DNA from: Stentor roeselii
Lineage: Eukaryota > Ciliophora > Heterotrichea > Heterotrichida > Stentoridae
Assembly: GCA_006503475.1 (NCBI GenBank)
Contig: RSEH01000114.1
Location: forward strand, 81,452 to 145,451
Length of the DNA stretch: 64,000 nucleotides
Reading direction: 5' to 3'
This document shows, one piece after another, positions 1 through 9,090 of the stretch (position 1 is the first letter of the stretch; each line of letters starts with the position of its first letter). The notes under the pieces are model-generated. The model had not been told where the DNA came from and searched no databases. It saw nothing but the letters and a program-made list of their open reading frames with translations. Made by a program: the position numbers and the translations under genes.

Positions 1-22
1 GCTAAGTAATAATAAACTTACA

Positions 23-1510
23 ATGTAAGGGTTAGTTAGGTCTCGCTCGACTAGTGTCAATTTTAAAAGTAGCTCGAATAGGAATAGGCAGATTGGGAAC
101 TATGTTTTAACGAAAACTATTGGAAAAGGAACTTTTGGAAAAGTCAAGCTTGGAACTCATAATTTGACTGCGATGAAAGTTGCTGTGAAAATTTTAGAAA
201 AGGAAAAAATCAAGGACAGCTCAGACACCGAAAGAGTATCAAGAGAAATCAAGATATTAAAGCTAGTGAAGCATCCAAACATCGTCCAACTCTACGAAAT
301 AATCGAGACCTCAAAAGAGCTCTACCTGATAATGGAGCTAGCAGAAGGTGGAGAGCTATTCGACTTCATAGTAGCCCGTTCAAGACTAAAAGAGCATGAA
401 GCCTGTAAATTCCTTTCACAGATCCTCCAAGGTGTTGAATATTTACAAAAAGTGATGGTTGTTCATCGAGACCTAAAACCTGAGAACCTTCTAATAGACT
501 CCAACAAGTCAATAAAAATCGTTGACTTCGGTCTAAGCAACACCTACAAATCAGGCGAAACTCTAAAAACCGCCTGTGGAAGTCCATGTTACGCAGCTCC
601 TGAAATGATCGCTGGAAAACGTTATCATGGATCGACTGTCGATGTCTGGAGTTGCGGAGTGATTTTATTCGCTATGATCTGCGGATACCTGCCCTTCGAA
701 GACCCGAACACTTCTCTTTTGTATAAAAAAATCCTCACAGCTGACTATAAATGTGCCAAGTGGGTCAGTAGTGAAGCGCAGGACCTTCTAAGAAAGATTT
801 TAAACACTGACCCTGAGAAAAGATTCACTATTGACATGATCCGAAGTCATCCTTGGTTCACTTCTCATTATTCTCGAAATGAAATCAGTGAAAACTTGAC
901 AATTGGAATTCAGGAAGATGTTGTTAAAGGTGTAGAAAGCTTGGGTGTTGATAGAGTCAACTTGATTGAAAGTCTTAATTCTGGAAAATTTAATCATGCC
1001 ACTGCTACTTATTGGCTCATGCAGAAGAAAATGACTGGAAGTAGGCCTAAAGTTCCTCATCCTCCTTCGAAAACTCCTGAGTTTTATATTCAGAAGATTA
1101 GGAAAAGTGATGGACATGAAAGTGAAGGGAATTCAGGAAAAGATCCTGAAGTTATTAGGATTTATGGAAATATTGTTAGGGAAATGAGACCGAAACAAGT
1201 TGCAAGGACCAGGATTTATGCGAAGTCTCAGTCGCCTCATCCTCCTAGTGAACCCAGACCTTCTACTTCTCTTGGGTATCAGGCCCCTAAACAGCCTGTC
1301 ACGGGAAAACCTATCAATGAATATCGAAATCTTCGTAAGGGTTATTTAGAAAGCAGAAGATATAAAGTCACTCATCGGGAACAACCTAGTAATAACGGAT
1401 TTTTGAACTCTTTCAATTTTAGCATGCATGAAAAACCGGCGAGGACTGGAACTTCTGTTTCAGCTACTAGAAGGAAAATTGAGAATTTTGAGAATTCTTT
1501 TAGGTTTTGA
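23..1510 (+). CDS. SNF1/AMPK-type Ser/Thr protein kinase (CAMKL group)
   Basis: This predicted cytosolic kinase has 490 residues after removal of a 15-nt intron at 25-39. The intron splits the start codon: AT at 23-24 and G at 40. Splicing gives a complete N-terminus with the glycine loop GKGTFGKV (about residues 29-36), the ATP-binding lysine in VAVK (K51), HRDLKPEN (from residue 143), DFGLSN (from 163), GSPCYAAPEM and the DVWSCGVILFAMICGYLPF helix. The activation loop threonine context (LKTACGSP) is that of AMPK/SNF1/MARK kinases. A UBA/autoinhibitory-like segment follows the catalytic domain, with the core GVDRVNLIESLNSGKFNHAT. The tail is basic and Pro/Ser-rich, and I see no KA1 domain. 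Role by family: energy or polarity signalling. It ends in TGA, with a TAA 11 codons further on. The kinase call is very secure; the exact subfamily is less so. Confidence 0.93.
25..39 (+). other. 15-nt intron splitting the start codon
   Basis: The sequence is GTAAGGGTTAGTTAG. Removing it joins AT to G and puts the kinase N-terminus, including the glycine-rich loop, in frame with the rest. Without removal the ATG is followed at once by TAA. Confidence 0.85.
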
Positions 1511-1613
1511 TGTAGATATGGTATATATAATATTTGTTAATAGCTTTAATCCTCGTGCTACCAAATGAGCCTTCAATAATCTAATTACACTCAGAATTAA
1601 TCCATAAAATATA

Positions 1614-2110
1614 ATGAAGAAATTACTCGTCGCCTTAAGACACGGTGAAAGAGCAGATCGTCACCGAACCGATCGTGCGAACCGAATAAAGGACGACCTT
1701 GCGTAACCAATAAAGGCCTTATCCAAGTACAGCATTCATCAGACAGTTTAAGATCAATGATTCCATAAACCAGTGCACATCATATTTCTCAATTTCTGAA
1801 ACAATTTAGAAGCATTAATCATGGCGAAGGTTTTTATAGTTCCAGTGCAAATTTAAAGTATTTCAATATCCAGAAGAAGTGCGAAAAGAAACCTGGTGGA
1901 ACATCATTGAAATCCAACACTAAATTTCGCCACTTTTCCTTAAAACTTCCGTGAGGGTTAAAAAGGGTAAGATAAAACTAAAGCAGGTACATTCCTAGTG
2001 TCCAAGAAGATATTTCCATTGTTATTCACATCTATACGTTATTGGAGCTGAAAAAGTCTTGCTTGAAGTCACTTCGAGAAATTTAATCAGAATTATATAA
2101 ATTCATATCT
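1614..2110 (+). pseudogene. Decayed histidine-phosphatase (phosphoglycerate-mutase superfamily) gene
   Basis: An ATG at 1614 opens a short frame beginning MKKLLVALRHGERADR, which carries the RHGE signature of histidine phosphatases. It hits TAA after about 31 codons. A shift of one base near 1695 (one base apparently lost) restores the next family motif, CVTNKGLIQVQHSSDSL, the counterpart of the xLTxxGxxQA helix. Further stops follow at about 1765 and 1950. Near 2020 a degraded IVIHIYT segment resembles the second catalytic VTHG strand. Three ordered family motifs in two frames with stops fit a recent pseudogene. No GT...AG intron of 15-16 nt fixes the break. The right boundary is approximate. 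A sequencing error could explain one lesion but not all of them. Confidence 0.6.
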
Positions 2111-2274
2111 CAAGTTACCATCAGGACATTAGAACACAAGTACTTTATACCTATTCTCATACAATCCAATAACTATCTCCCCTCTAAAAATAAATAAACT
2201 AACCCAGTTAATCACTCAAGAAATAATTTCCTAAATCATCTTCTCCAAACCATTACTAATAAAAGATAATCTAC

Positions 2275-3018
2275 TTAATTCCCTTCTTCAGAGGTCCAAA
2301 GCGAAAGATTATCCCTGATAAGCTGCAAAATCATTGTAGAGTCCTTATAAGCGCTTTCATCAGTCAAATTCTCTAAATTCTGAATAGCATCATCAAAAGC
2401 TTTCTGAGCCATAGTGCAAGCATCACTCTGCTGTTGCATGATTTCATAGTTAAAAACTGAGAAATTAAGCGCAAGTCCAAGTCTCGTCGGATGAGTGCTA
2501 TCCAAGTCGGCGACTGCTTTATCATAAGCCTGTTGATAACACTCCTGTGCACTTTTGCTACTTTCATCTCTATACTGCCCTTGAGCGAACTCACAGATAT
2601 ACCTATAATAATCCCCTTTCATCTTCAAATAAAATACTTTTCCCTCAGCGTCATTCGTGTGAGGCAACAAGTCCGAGTCAATCAGTCGAAGGATCTCGCG
2701 GCAGAAGCTTCTTAACTCGCCTTCAACTTTTTCCTTATAAGCCGAGGCTCTTGACTTGTTTTCTTCGTTTCCACGTCGAGCTTCTTTGGACTCGATTGAA
2801 TTCAGAACCCGCCAGGCTGTTCGTCGATTCCCGACCACGTTTTTATAAGCCACGGACAAAATGTTCCTTTCTTCGACGGACAGTTCTGAATGCTCTTTCG
2901 AGATAAAGGCCCTGACGAATTCGATCATTTCTTCGTATCGCTCTGATTGTTCTGACATTCGACAGAGAAGGAGAAGTTCGGGTTTTGAAAGGGAATTTAA
3001 ATTTTCAAGTTTCACCAT
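2275..3018 (-). CDS. 14-3-3 protein
   Basis: This is a 247-residue phosphoserine/phosphothreonine-binding adaptor of the 14-3-3 family, of normal family length (about 245). Both family signatures are present: RNILSVAYKNVVGNRRTAWR near residues 51-70 (basic groove lysine and arginine) and LGLALNFSVFNYEI near 180-195. The YYRY segment supplies the Arg-Tyr pair that contacts the phosphate. The acidic C-terminus is short (WTSEEGN). 14-3-3 dimers bind phosphorylated kinases and cytoskeletal or metabolic targets in the cytosol. No intron is needed. The next gene upstream on this strand, the small membrane protein, ends only 50 bp away. Confidence 0.97.
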   Translation of the reverse strand: MVKLENLNSLSKPELLLLCRMSEQSERYEEMIEFVRAFISKEHSELSVEERNILSVAYKNVVGNRRTAWRVLNSIESKEARRGNEENKSRASAYKEKVEGELRSFCREILRLIDSDLLPHTNDAEGKVFYLKMKGDYYRYICEFAQGQYRDESSKSAQECYQQAYDKAVADLDSTHPTRLGLALNFSVFNYEIMQQQSDACTMAQKAFDDAIQNLENLTDESAYKDSTMILQLIRDNLSLWTSEEGN

Positions 3019-3068
3019 TATTAGAAATGTTGGGATTATCGAATTAATCCCGGTTATGAAGGGTTTTT

Positions 3069-3710
3069 TTAGTGAGGGTTATTTGGAATTTTTTTGAAGT
3101 TTTTTAGGGTTTTTTGCATTTTTGAATAAAAGGCTACTGGGTCGACCTGATGGTAAAAAATTTGTCTTGCGAGGTCTTTGACTGGAGGACGAAAAACTTG
3201 AAAAATTATCTCGTTTGATGAGGTGACTTCTGGGTTTACTGTGAAGTTGAAGTGATCGAATCTTCTTGAAGCTAAAGCTAAATAATTAAATTCATGTTGT
3301 TTCCATACAAAAGTCCTCTCAATAATCTCTTTTCTCTCAGTCAGTTGTTCCAAGTCAGGTTTTATTCTTTTTATCCTTAAAAGGACATCATCTGAAATTT
3401 CCTGCAAAAATTTATCATCTAAAACACTCTTCACAATCAAATCACGAACAGTACTCTGAACCGACTGTGACCTGATAACATTCGCAGCGAATTCTTCAAA
3501 TTTACTTGCTCCAAAAGGATCTCTCAAGAACTTCCTAACTAAAACATTGACATAATCGTAAACTATTTCTTCAAGTCCCGGGTCATCAAGTACTTTATTC
3601 ACAAGTCTCGTGATGACCTCTTCACTTCTTTTTTCCAGATAATACCCGACGACGAAGGCAACTGTGAAAAGACCTGCACTTGCCGTGAATGCCTCTCGAA
3701 TGACTCCCAT
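3069..3710 (-). CDS. Small protein with one N-terminal membrane segment, unknown function
   Basis: I do not recognise this family. The best start is the ATG at 3710 (MGVIREAFTASAGLF...), giving 213 residues; a longer frame from 3767 would run through the start of the neighbouring HD-domain gene. A hydrophobic stretch near residues 10-25 (ASAGLFTVAFVVGYYL) is followed by a charged, probably helical region and a C-terminal half rich in aromatic and basic residues. A single N-terminal anchor followed by a soluble domain would fit an organelle inner-membrane or ER-anchored protein, but no targeting is proven. Its ATG lies only 6 bp from the ATG of the divergent gene, so both must share transcription and leader sequences or have overlapping transcripts. 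Confidence 0.75.
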   Translation of the reverse strand: MGVIREAFTASAGLFTVAFVVGYYLEKRSEEVITRLVNKVLDDPGLEEIVYDYVNVLVRKFLRDPFGASKFEEFAANVIRSQSVQSTVRDLIVKSVLDDKFLQEISDDVLLRIKRIKPDLEQLTERKEIIERTFVWKQHEFNYLALASRRFDHFNFTVNPEVTSSNEIIFQVFRPPVKDLARQIFYHQVDPVAFYSKMQKTLKNFKKIPNNPH

Positions 3711-3716
3711 AATATA

Positions 3717-4958
3717 ATGAAAAGAGAAAAGGGGGAAAGAATCGTTTACGACCCAATTCATGGACACTACTCATTGCCAAGAGAACTTTGGCAATTTATT
3801 GACAACCCTGTTTATCAACGACTTCGAGATCTGAAGCAGTTGGGAACCACTTGTTTTGTTTTTCCTGGCGGAAATCACAGCAGATTCGAACATTGCCTCG
3901 GGGTAGGCCACTTGTCACGTAAGTTTATTAAGAGTTTGGCGAAGAGGCAACCTGAATTAGAGATTTTGAACTCGGATATCAGGAATTTAACCCTTGCTGG
4001 ACTTTTACATGATTTGGGACATGGCCCCTTTTCTCATATTTTTGATACGGATGTTGTTCCCGCTTTGGGTATTTTTGGATGGAGTCATGAACAGGCTTCT
4101 GTTGATTTGTTGAAGTTTATGGTTGATCAGTTTAGAATTGATATTGAGGAGAATGATTTGAATAGAGTTTGTGATATGATTTTAGGAGATGGGCAAGGGT
4201 ATTTGTATCAGATTGTTAATAATAAACTGAATTCTATTGATGTTGACAAGTTTGATTATATTGAAAGGGATTGTCATTGTCTTGGGTTTAGGGAATTTCC
4301 TTTTGATACTCAGAGGATGATGAAGAGGTCACTAGTAATCAATGACACTATTTGCTTTGACGAGAAAGTTGTTCATAGTATATACAGTCTTTTCTCCAGT
4401 CGTTTTAACCTATTCCAACAGTGCTACTCACATCGAGTAGGCCAGGCGATCGGTTTAATGATCCGAGACGCGCTGGTAGCCGCAAAAGAACCATTAGACC
4501 TAGTAAACCGAATCGAAACCCCAAGTCTTTACTACAAACTGACAGATACCGTGATAGACGAAATTTCAAGTTCAACCAATCCGGAAATGGAAAAAGCTCA
4601 AAAGATAATCAACGACATTAAAAGCAGAAAAATTTACCGTCAGGCAGGGCAGATCATTTTCAGTAAAGACACTCCTCATGACCATATAAATGAAGAAAAA
4701 ATTGCAGGGTTCTCTTCAGGCCTCAGACCTGAAGATTTGATTGTGAAGAAGTTTAAATTGACTTATGGAAACCCTGCTGACCAGGTTTGGTTCTATGATG
4801 AATTTTCACAGATGCACTTGATTCCTCGGGAAAAAGTTAGTAGTTTGATACCTGCTAATTATTGTGATCGGTTTCTTAGGGTCTTTGTTAAGGAGGAGAG
4901 TAAGTTGGAAGATGCCAAAAATGCTTTTAAGGCATTTTGTAAGAAGGAGATGAATTAG
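3717..4958 (+). CDS. SAMHD1-like HD-domain (d)NTP triphosphohydrolase
   Basis: The 413-residue protein matches the SAMHD1 catalytic core: YDPIHGHYSLP at residues 11-21, NPVYQRLRDLKQLG at 30-43, HSRFEHCLGVGHLSR with metal ligand H59, the HD pair H98/D99 in LLHDLGHGPFSH, and the late aspartate in SIDVDKFDYIERD. SAMHD1 enzymes cleave dNTPs to deoxynucleoside plus triphosphate. The SAM domain of the human protein is absent, so this is a core-only form, as in many protists. No intron is needed. Synonymous base usage changes sharply near 4330-4400, from T/G-ending to A/C-ending codons, with no change in the protein family match. Confidence 0.93.
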   Translation: MKREKGERIVYDPIHGHYSLPRELWQFIDNPVYQRLRDLKQLGTTCFVFPGGNHSRFEHCLGVGHLSRKFIKSLAKRQPELEILNSDIRNLTLAGLLHDLGHGPFSHIFDTDVVPALGIFGWSHEQASVDLLKFMVDQFRIDIEENDLNRVCDMILGDGQGYLYQIVNNKLNSIDVDKFDYIERDCHCLGFREFPFDTQRMMKRSLVINDTICFDEKVVHSIYSLFSSRFNLFQQCYSHRVGQAIGLMIRDALVAAKEPLDLVNRIETPSLYYKLTDTVIDEISSSTNPEMEKAQKIINDIKSRKIYRQAGQIIFSKDTPHDHINEEKIAGFSSGLRPEDLIVKKFKLTYGNPADQVWFYDEFSQMHLIPREKVSSLIPANYCDRFLRVFVKEESKLEDAKNAFKAFCKKEMN

Positions 4959-5101
4959 ATGTGATAGTTTAATTTTTTATTGAGGATGAAGTATGGGTTT
5001 AAAGAGAATTTAGGAGATTTACTCTAAAAAATTAATCAATTCCAAACATTAAAAAAGCTATTTCTCAAAACTCCTACTTACATATCCTATCTTCATAAAA
5101 T

Positions 5102-7579
5102 TTATCTCCTTCCTCGCCTTCCTTTTAAATAATTAAAAGAACTTAACCCCAGTTCAATTTTCTTATCAAGAGTGACCTCAGGATTACAAAATCCGATTAA
5201 AATATCTTTATCAACATCCAAAGAGTCAGTCATATCACAAACTCTACAAAACGCTTCAATAAATTCAAAGAAGTTAGCGAGCATAAAAACATTGCTAGAA
5301 ATTTCATCAACTCTCGTAGTCAAAGCCAAATGAAAGCAAATATGTCCATATCTACTAGTGAACCTTTCATTAAAAAAGCCATGTTCCTGCATCACAAACA
5401 TAAAATCCTCTTCACAAAGTCCTCTTTTTTCCGAGTTTTTCGAGACTTTTCCCTTAGAACTTTCATAAACAGCATTTAAAAGTTCTTTATTTGCCGTGAG
5501 GACCAAGTCACATTCTTCATTAAACAGTCTGTTGACCCTCCATTCATTTGGCAGAACATTCATAAAAACATTACTAGTGAAAAACACTGAAAGTGCCTCA
5601 GCTTCACTTTTACTTGCCCCATTTCTCAAGAACTTGTCAAAAGCGAGTCTGATTTGAAGTTCAAGAAATTCATGTCTGACGACGCTGAAGTTATTATTGA
5701 AATGAGTGCTTGTGCTTGAAGTCGTGCAAGCTTTGATGTTCAGGTCAAGGTCAGATAACTTGAAAAACTTATCAAAAATGCCTTTTTTTTGATACAGGTC
5801 CGTCAAGTTGTTTAGACTTACACTGAATAAAGTATTGTTTCCGCTTAGACCTGCCAAAAACTTGTAAGTGAAGTAGCTGATTTTTTATTACATTTTTTGG
5901 TACTCTTGGCGAATTATTTCTTTGCAATCATTACGAATCTGCTCGTTTTTTAGAAATTTTGAGATTTTTGAGTTTGTCCAGTCGGCCTCGAAACAACGGT
6001 TGAAGAAGTCTGGACCTTGTTGAGAAAAATTTGAGAAGATTGAGGATTCAGGGGTCCAGGGAGGTATTTCGGGCTCAGGGATGTCACCAGGGGGAGGAAG
6101 GTATTCGCCTAGGACTGGCCTGGGTACAGCATTACATTCTTTTCCATCATTAATGATGAAGTTGACAACAACAGCCATGACTTCTTTGTTAAAATCCGCG
6201 TAAAAGTGGCATGTCTGTTTGACAGGTGGTTCACTCACTTCAAAAGGATACTCATTAGAGATCTGCGCGACGCCTCTATACGTGAAAAAAAATCGATTTT
6301 TCCCCTTCGGAAGAGCTCTTACTCCGGAATAAACCCCATCAGTCGACCTGAGAAGAAAAGGTTTAAAATCATCGACTTCCAAATGAATATAAACAGGTTC
6401 CTCCTGCTGATTCAATTTATTCAACGCAAAATGTTGAAGCCTTCTATTCCAAACCACCCTGTAAGGGTCCCACTCAATGAAAAAGTCTTTCCAATCATTA
6501 CAAATCCAGCAGTTTTCATAACATCTTCCCAAACCCGCACAAATCCTTATTTTTTTCCTAATATTTTTATCCCCCATCAAAAACGGAAGAGGATTTAAAA
6601 ACCCAAGAGCATCAATAATTCCATAATTTCCATCAAAATGCAATCCCCTTATTTTTTGGTTATTTTTTAAAAGACCTGCAATGATTTCTGTGTCATTTAC
6701 TGAAAAATTGTTATTCGATAAGTCAAGATGAATTAAACTTTCACTAGTGAACAGGTTTTTAAATAGTTTCAAAGCACTTTCATGGATCCTGTCATGACCC
6801 ATCGAGTTCCAAGACAGGTCTAAGGTCTGAAGTCGGTTGTTATTTTTAATAGCCTGAGTTAAAACGATGATATCAGGGCCTCTGATGAAGTTCCATTGAA
6901 GGTCCAGTATTTCAATGGAGTTGTTGTAGTCCAGCATGTCAGCCAGAAGTGCCCCAGAGCCCAGTCCAATTGCGTTATTCGCCAAATTCAATTTTTTCAG
7001 AGTCTTGTTAGACTTAAGCGCCGTGCACACATCAGTAAGTCCAGCTAAACTAATCTTCGTGTTTTCCAAGTTCAGTTCTTCCAGACAACAGCGAAAACTC
7101 GTTAAAATCTCGCATAAAGATACCATCGCCGAGTTACCTAAAGAGTTACTTGACAAGTCGATGATCTTAATATTTTCCTTGTTTATCGAGTGAAGAATGC
7201 TCGAAACTCCTTTTTCCTTCATCCCGTTACCTTTCATGTTAAGTGACTGAAGTCTTTCTATACTTTTTATTGTTTTTGATAGAAGCTGTGCTCGACTGTC
7301 GCCCAGGCCGTAGTTGTTGATGTTCAAGTTCTGAATGTCAAGCTTGGGGACTTGAATTGTTGACTTTGGAAGAGGATTCAAAAACTTGGATCGAGATTTA
7401 GTTCTTTGGAAAGAGTCTTTGAAAGACGTGAAAAGATCCACCTTGCTTTTGACTAGAATCGCACTTTCTGGTGATGGGGTTCGCACTGGTTTACGGTTTG
7501 ATGATAGCTTTAAAGGAGTCTTTGAACGATTTGCCTCGAAAATGATGATTCGTGAGTTTCTGAATTTTTTTGAGGACAT
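5102..7579 (-). CDS. Leucine-rich-repeat (RNI-like) protein with C-terminal extension
   Basis: The gene is two exons joined by a 15-nt intron at 5877-5891, giving 820 residues. The N-terminus is basic and low in complexity. Residues about 85-330 hold ribonuclease-inhibitor-type LRRs (for example LQTLDLSWNSMGHD, LIHLDLSNNNFSVND, IEILDLQWNFIRG). A middle region (about 340-560) starts with Cys-rich GRCYENCWICNDW and continues with a beta-rich segment containing FFFTYRGVAQIS and a Pro-rich linker. The last 260 residues are helical and unassigned; their boundary is open across the intron, which is why a standard reading sees two separate proteins. RNI-type LRRs usually bind proteins; no enzyme motif is seen. 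The downstream part could be an EF-hand-like or armadillo-like helical domain, but I cannot assign it. Confidence 0.85.
5877..5891 (-). other. 15-nt intron in the LRR gene
   Basis: On the minus strand it reads GTAATAAAAAATCAG and contains an in-frame TAA. Removal fuses QEYQK to IYFTYKFLAGLSG and keeps the frame open for another 257 residues. Confidence 0.85.
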
Positions 7580-7837
7580 TTATGGCAGATGATGCCTCTG
7601 CTTCGCATTTTGTTGGATTTTTTTACTCTGGATTGTCAACGGTGGGTGGATAGAGGTGATGTTTGACTGGATTACTTAAAATCTTGAAATTCATTAATGT
7701 CCATTCAATATGTGATCACGCTATAGTTAAAATTCGTCTTCCTAAACTGATTACGGTCTAACCCCCACCTTCAAATTGAAGACCCACCATGATGAAAGTC
7801 GAAGATATTAATTCTTCACCTTTAAATTCCTTTATAA

Positions 7838-8375
7838 ATGCCAAACAAGTGCAGAATTTATATTGGAAGACTTAGTCGAAGAACCCGAGTTCGTGACCTC
7901 GAAAAAGAGTTCGCAAGATATGGAAGGATCCGAGACTTAGAGATTAAGCACGACTACGCATTCATTGTAGGCTGAGACGCAGGAGTATTCTGACCCGCGT
8001 GACGCGGAGGACGCAATTTACCACATGGACAACCGCAACTTCGACGGTTCACGTATCATTGTGGAATACGCAGGGATTCGAAGGGAAAGAAGAAAAGGGC
8101 CGAGCAGCGAGGATCTCTGCTACAATTGTCACAATCCTGGTCACTGGTAAACTCTATTTAGGGCGAACGAGTGCAAAGAAGAAGACTGCAGAGGCAAATG
8201 CTACCGCTGCGGAGCGACAGGGCACATCAAGCGCGACTGCAAAGCATCGAGATCCAGGTCTCGCTCGCCGAAACCTTCTCCTAAGGAAAAATCCCCGACG
8301 CGTGAACGAAGTCCTTATAGTTCTGAAGGTCATTCAAAGTATAGTGTAGTTAGCAACCAAGAATACGAGGCCTAG
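7838..8375 (+). CDS. SR splicing factor, RS2Z/SRSF7-like (RRM, two CCHC knuckles, RS tail)
   Basis: Three exons (7838-7966, 7983-8146, 8162-8375) give 168 residues. An RRM starts at residue 4 with RNP2 (RIYIGRLS) and RNP1-like [15 protein letters not shown]; the intron at 7967-7982 lies inside that motif. Two CCHC zinc knuckles follow, [14 protein letters not shown] and [14 protein letters not shown]; the second intron falls in the Trp codon of the first. A short RS/SP tail ([15 protein letters not shown]) comes next. The order RRM, two knuckles, RS is that of plant RS2Z and animal SRSF7 proteins, which bind exons and help splice-site choice in the nucleus. The stop (TAG) is 10 bp from the convergent CFAP410 stop. 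Confidence 0.93.
7967..7982 (+). other. 16-nt intron in the SR-protein gene
   Basis: It reads GTAGGCTGAGACGCAG, the only 16-nt intron I find here. Removing exactly 16 nt restores the RRM RNP1 motif (AFI joined to EYSDPRD). Confidence 0.85.
8147..8161 (+). other. 15-nt intron in the SR-protein gene
   Basis: It reads GTAAACTCTATTTAG. Removal completes the Trp codon of the first zinc knuckle (GHW joined to ANEC). Confidence 0.9.
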
Positions 8376-8385
8376 TTTAGTTAAT

Positions 8386-9051
8386 TTACCGATTATTCAA
8401 CTCTGTGAGTCTTTTGTTGATGTCTCGTCGGACCAGTTCTAAGCTTCCGTCGTCTAGTTCTTTAATGAGTGCCAAGACTGCAATTAAAACATTGTCATTC
8501 TTATTCTCCGGTTCCTTCCTCTGACGACTTCTAGGAATTTCCTTAACAGCAGGAGACATTTCTTTTTCCCTTCGAGCAGGTTCTTCCCTAATCTCAGGTT
8601 CCTTTCGTTCCTCCCTTCGATTCCTCGAAGCAGGAGGTGCATTACTTGCACTTTGTGCTCTTTCCTCAGTAGTAACCGCCTGATTATCCAACTTGACCAA
8701 ATTAGGAAGGGCGGCTAAAACAGTTTCCCTATAATTCGGGACTTCAGCACAAGGATTATCCCACAACCAAAGCACTTTTAATCCAGGAAGTCCTTGAATA
8801 TATCTAATTTCCGAAAGGTCAGCAATCAAATTCTTCCTAAGATAAAGTTCAGTGAGTTTTTTGCAATATTGAAAAGGTTTCAGCGATGAAATTTTATTCA
8901 CACTCAAAGAAAGGACTTCAATGTTCGGCATTTCTTTTAAAATGCGAACGTCGTCGATGTCGTTGCCCCAAAGGTTCAGGTTTTTGACTGAGTCGAGACT
9001 ATTCGCTTTGGTCCTTTGAAGGATGAGGTCTGCGGTGAGAGGTTTAGACAT
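8386..9051 (-). CDS. CFAP410: CFAP410 (C21orf2) ciliary LRR protein
   Basis: The 221-residue protein follows the CFAP410 layout. The N-terminus has an LRR block with the family phrases LDSVKNLNLWGNDIDDVRIL, EVLSLSVNKISSL, LTELYLRKN, LPGLKVLWLWDNPC and LPNLVKLDNQAVT. A charged disordered linker follows (about 130-185). The C-terminal helix (VLIAVLALIKELDDGSLELVRRDINKRL) matches the short oligomerising helix of CFAP410. Known role: a basal-body/ciliary-base protein needed for cilium formation that partners NEK1 in animals. The length is close to that of the animal protein (about 256), with a shorter linker. No intron. A ciliate would be expected to keep it. Confidence 0.93.
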   Translation of the reverse strand: MSKPLTADLILQRTKANSLDSVKNLNLWGNDIDDVRILKEMPNIEVLSLSVNKISSLKPFQYCKKLTELYLRKNLIADLSEIRYIQGLPGLKVLWLWDNPCAEVPNYRETVLAALPNLVKLDNQAVTTEERAQSASNAPPASRNRREERKEPEIREEPARREKEMSPAVKEIPRSRQRKEPENKNDNVLIAVLALIKELDDGSLELVRRDINKRLTELNNR

Positions 9052-9090
9052 TTAAATTTATGGAAACTTGATGAATAGCTTTTAGATGAT

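Noticed and set aside
1679-1740. A 15-nt intron repairing the histidine-phosphatase frame
   Set aside because: GTAACCAATAAAGGC does not end in AG, and no other GT...AG pair of 15-16 nt restores the motifs.
5102-5857. A separate 251-residue gene downstream of the LRR gene
   Set aside because: It has no ATG start (begins at TTG) and is joined to the LRR gene by a perfect 15-nt intron.
7999-8349. A 116-residue plus-strand frame
   Set aside because: It is an out-of-frame reading of the SR splicing-factor gene; the RRM, zinc knuckles and RS tail lie in the spliced frame.
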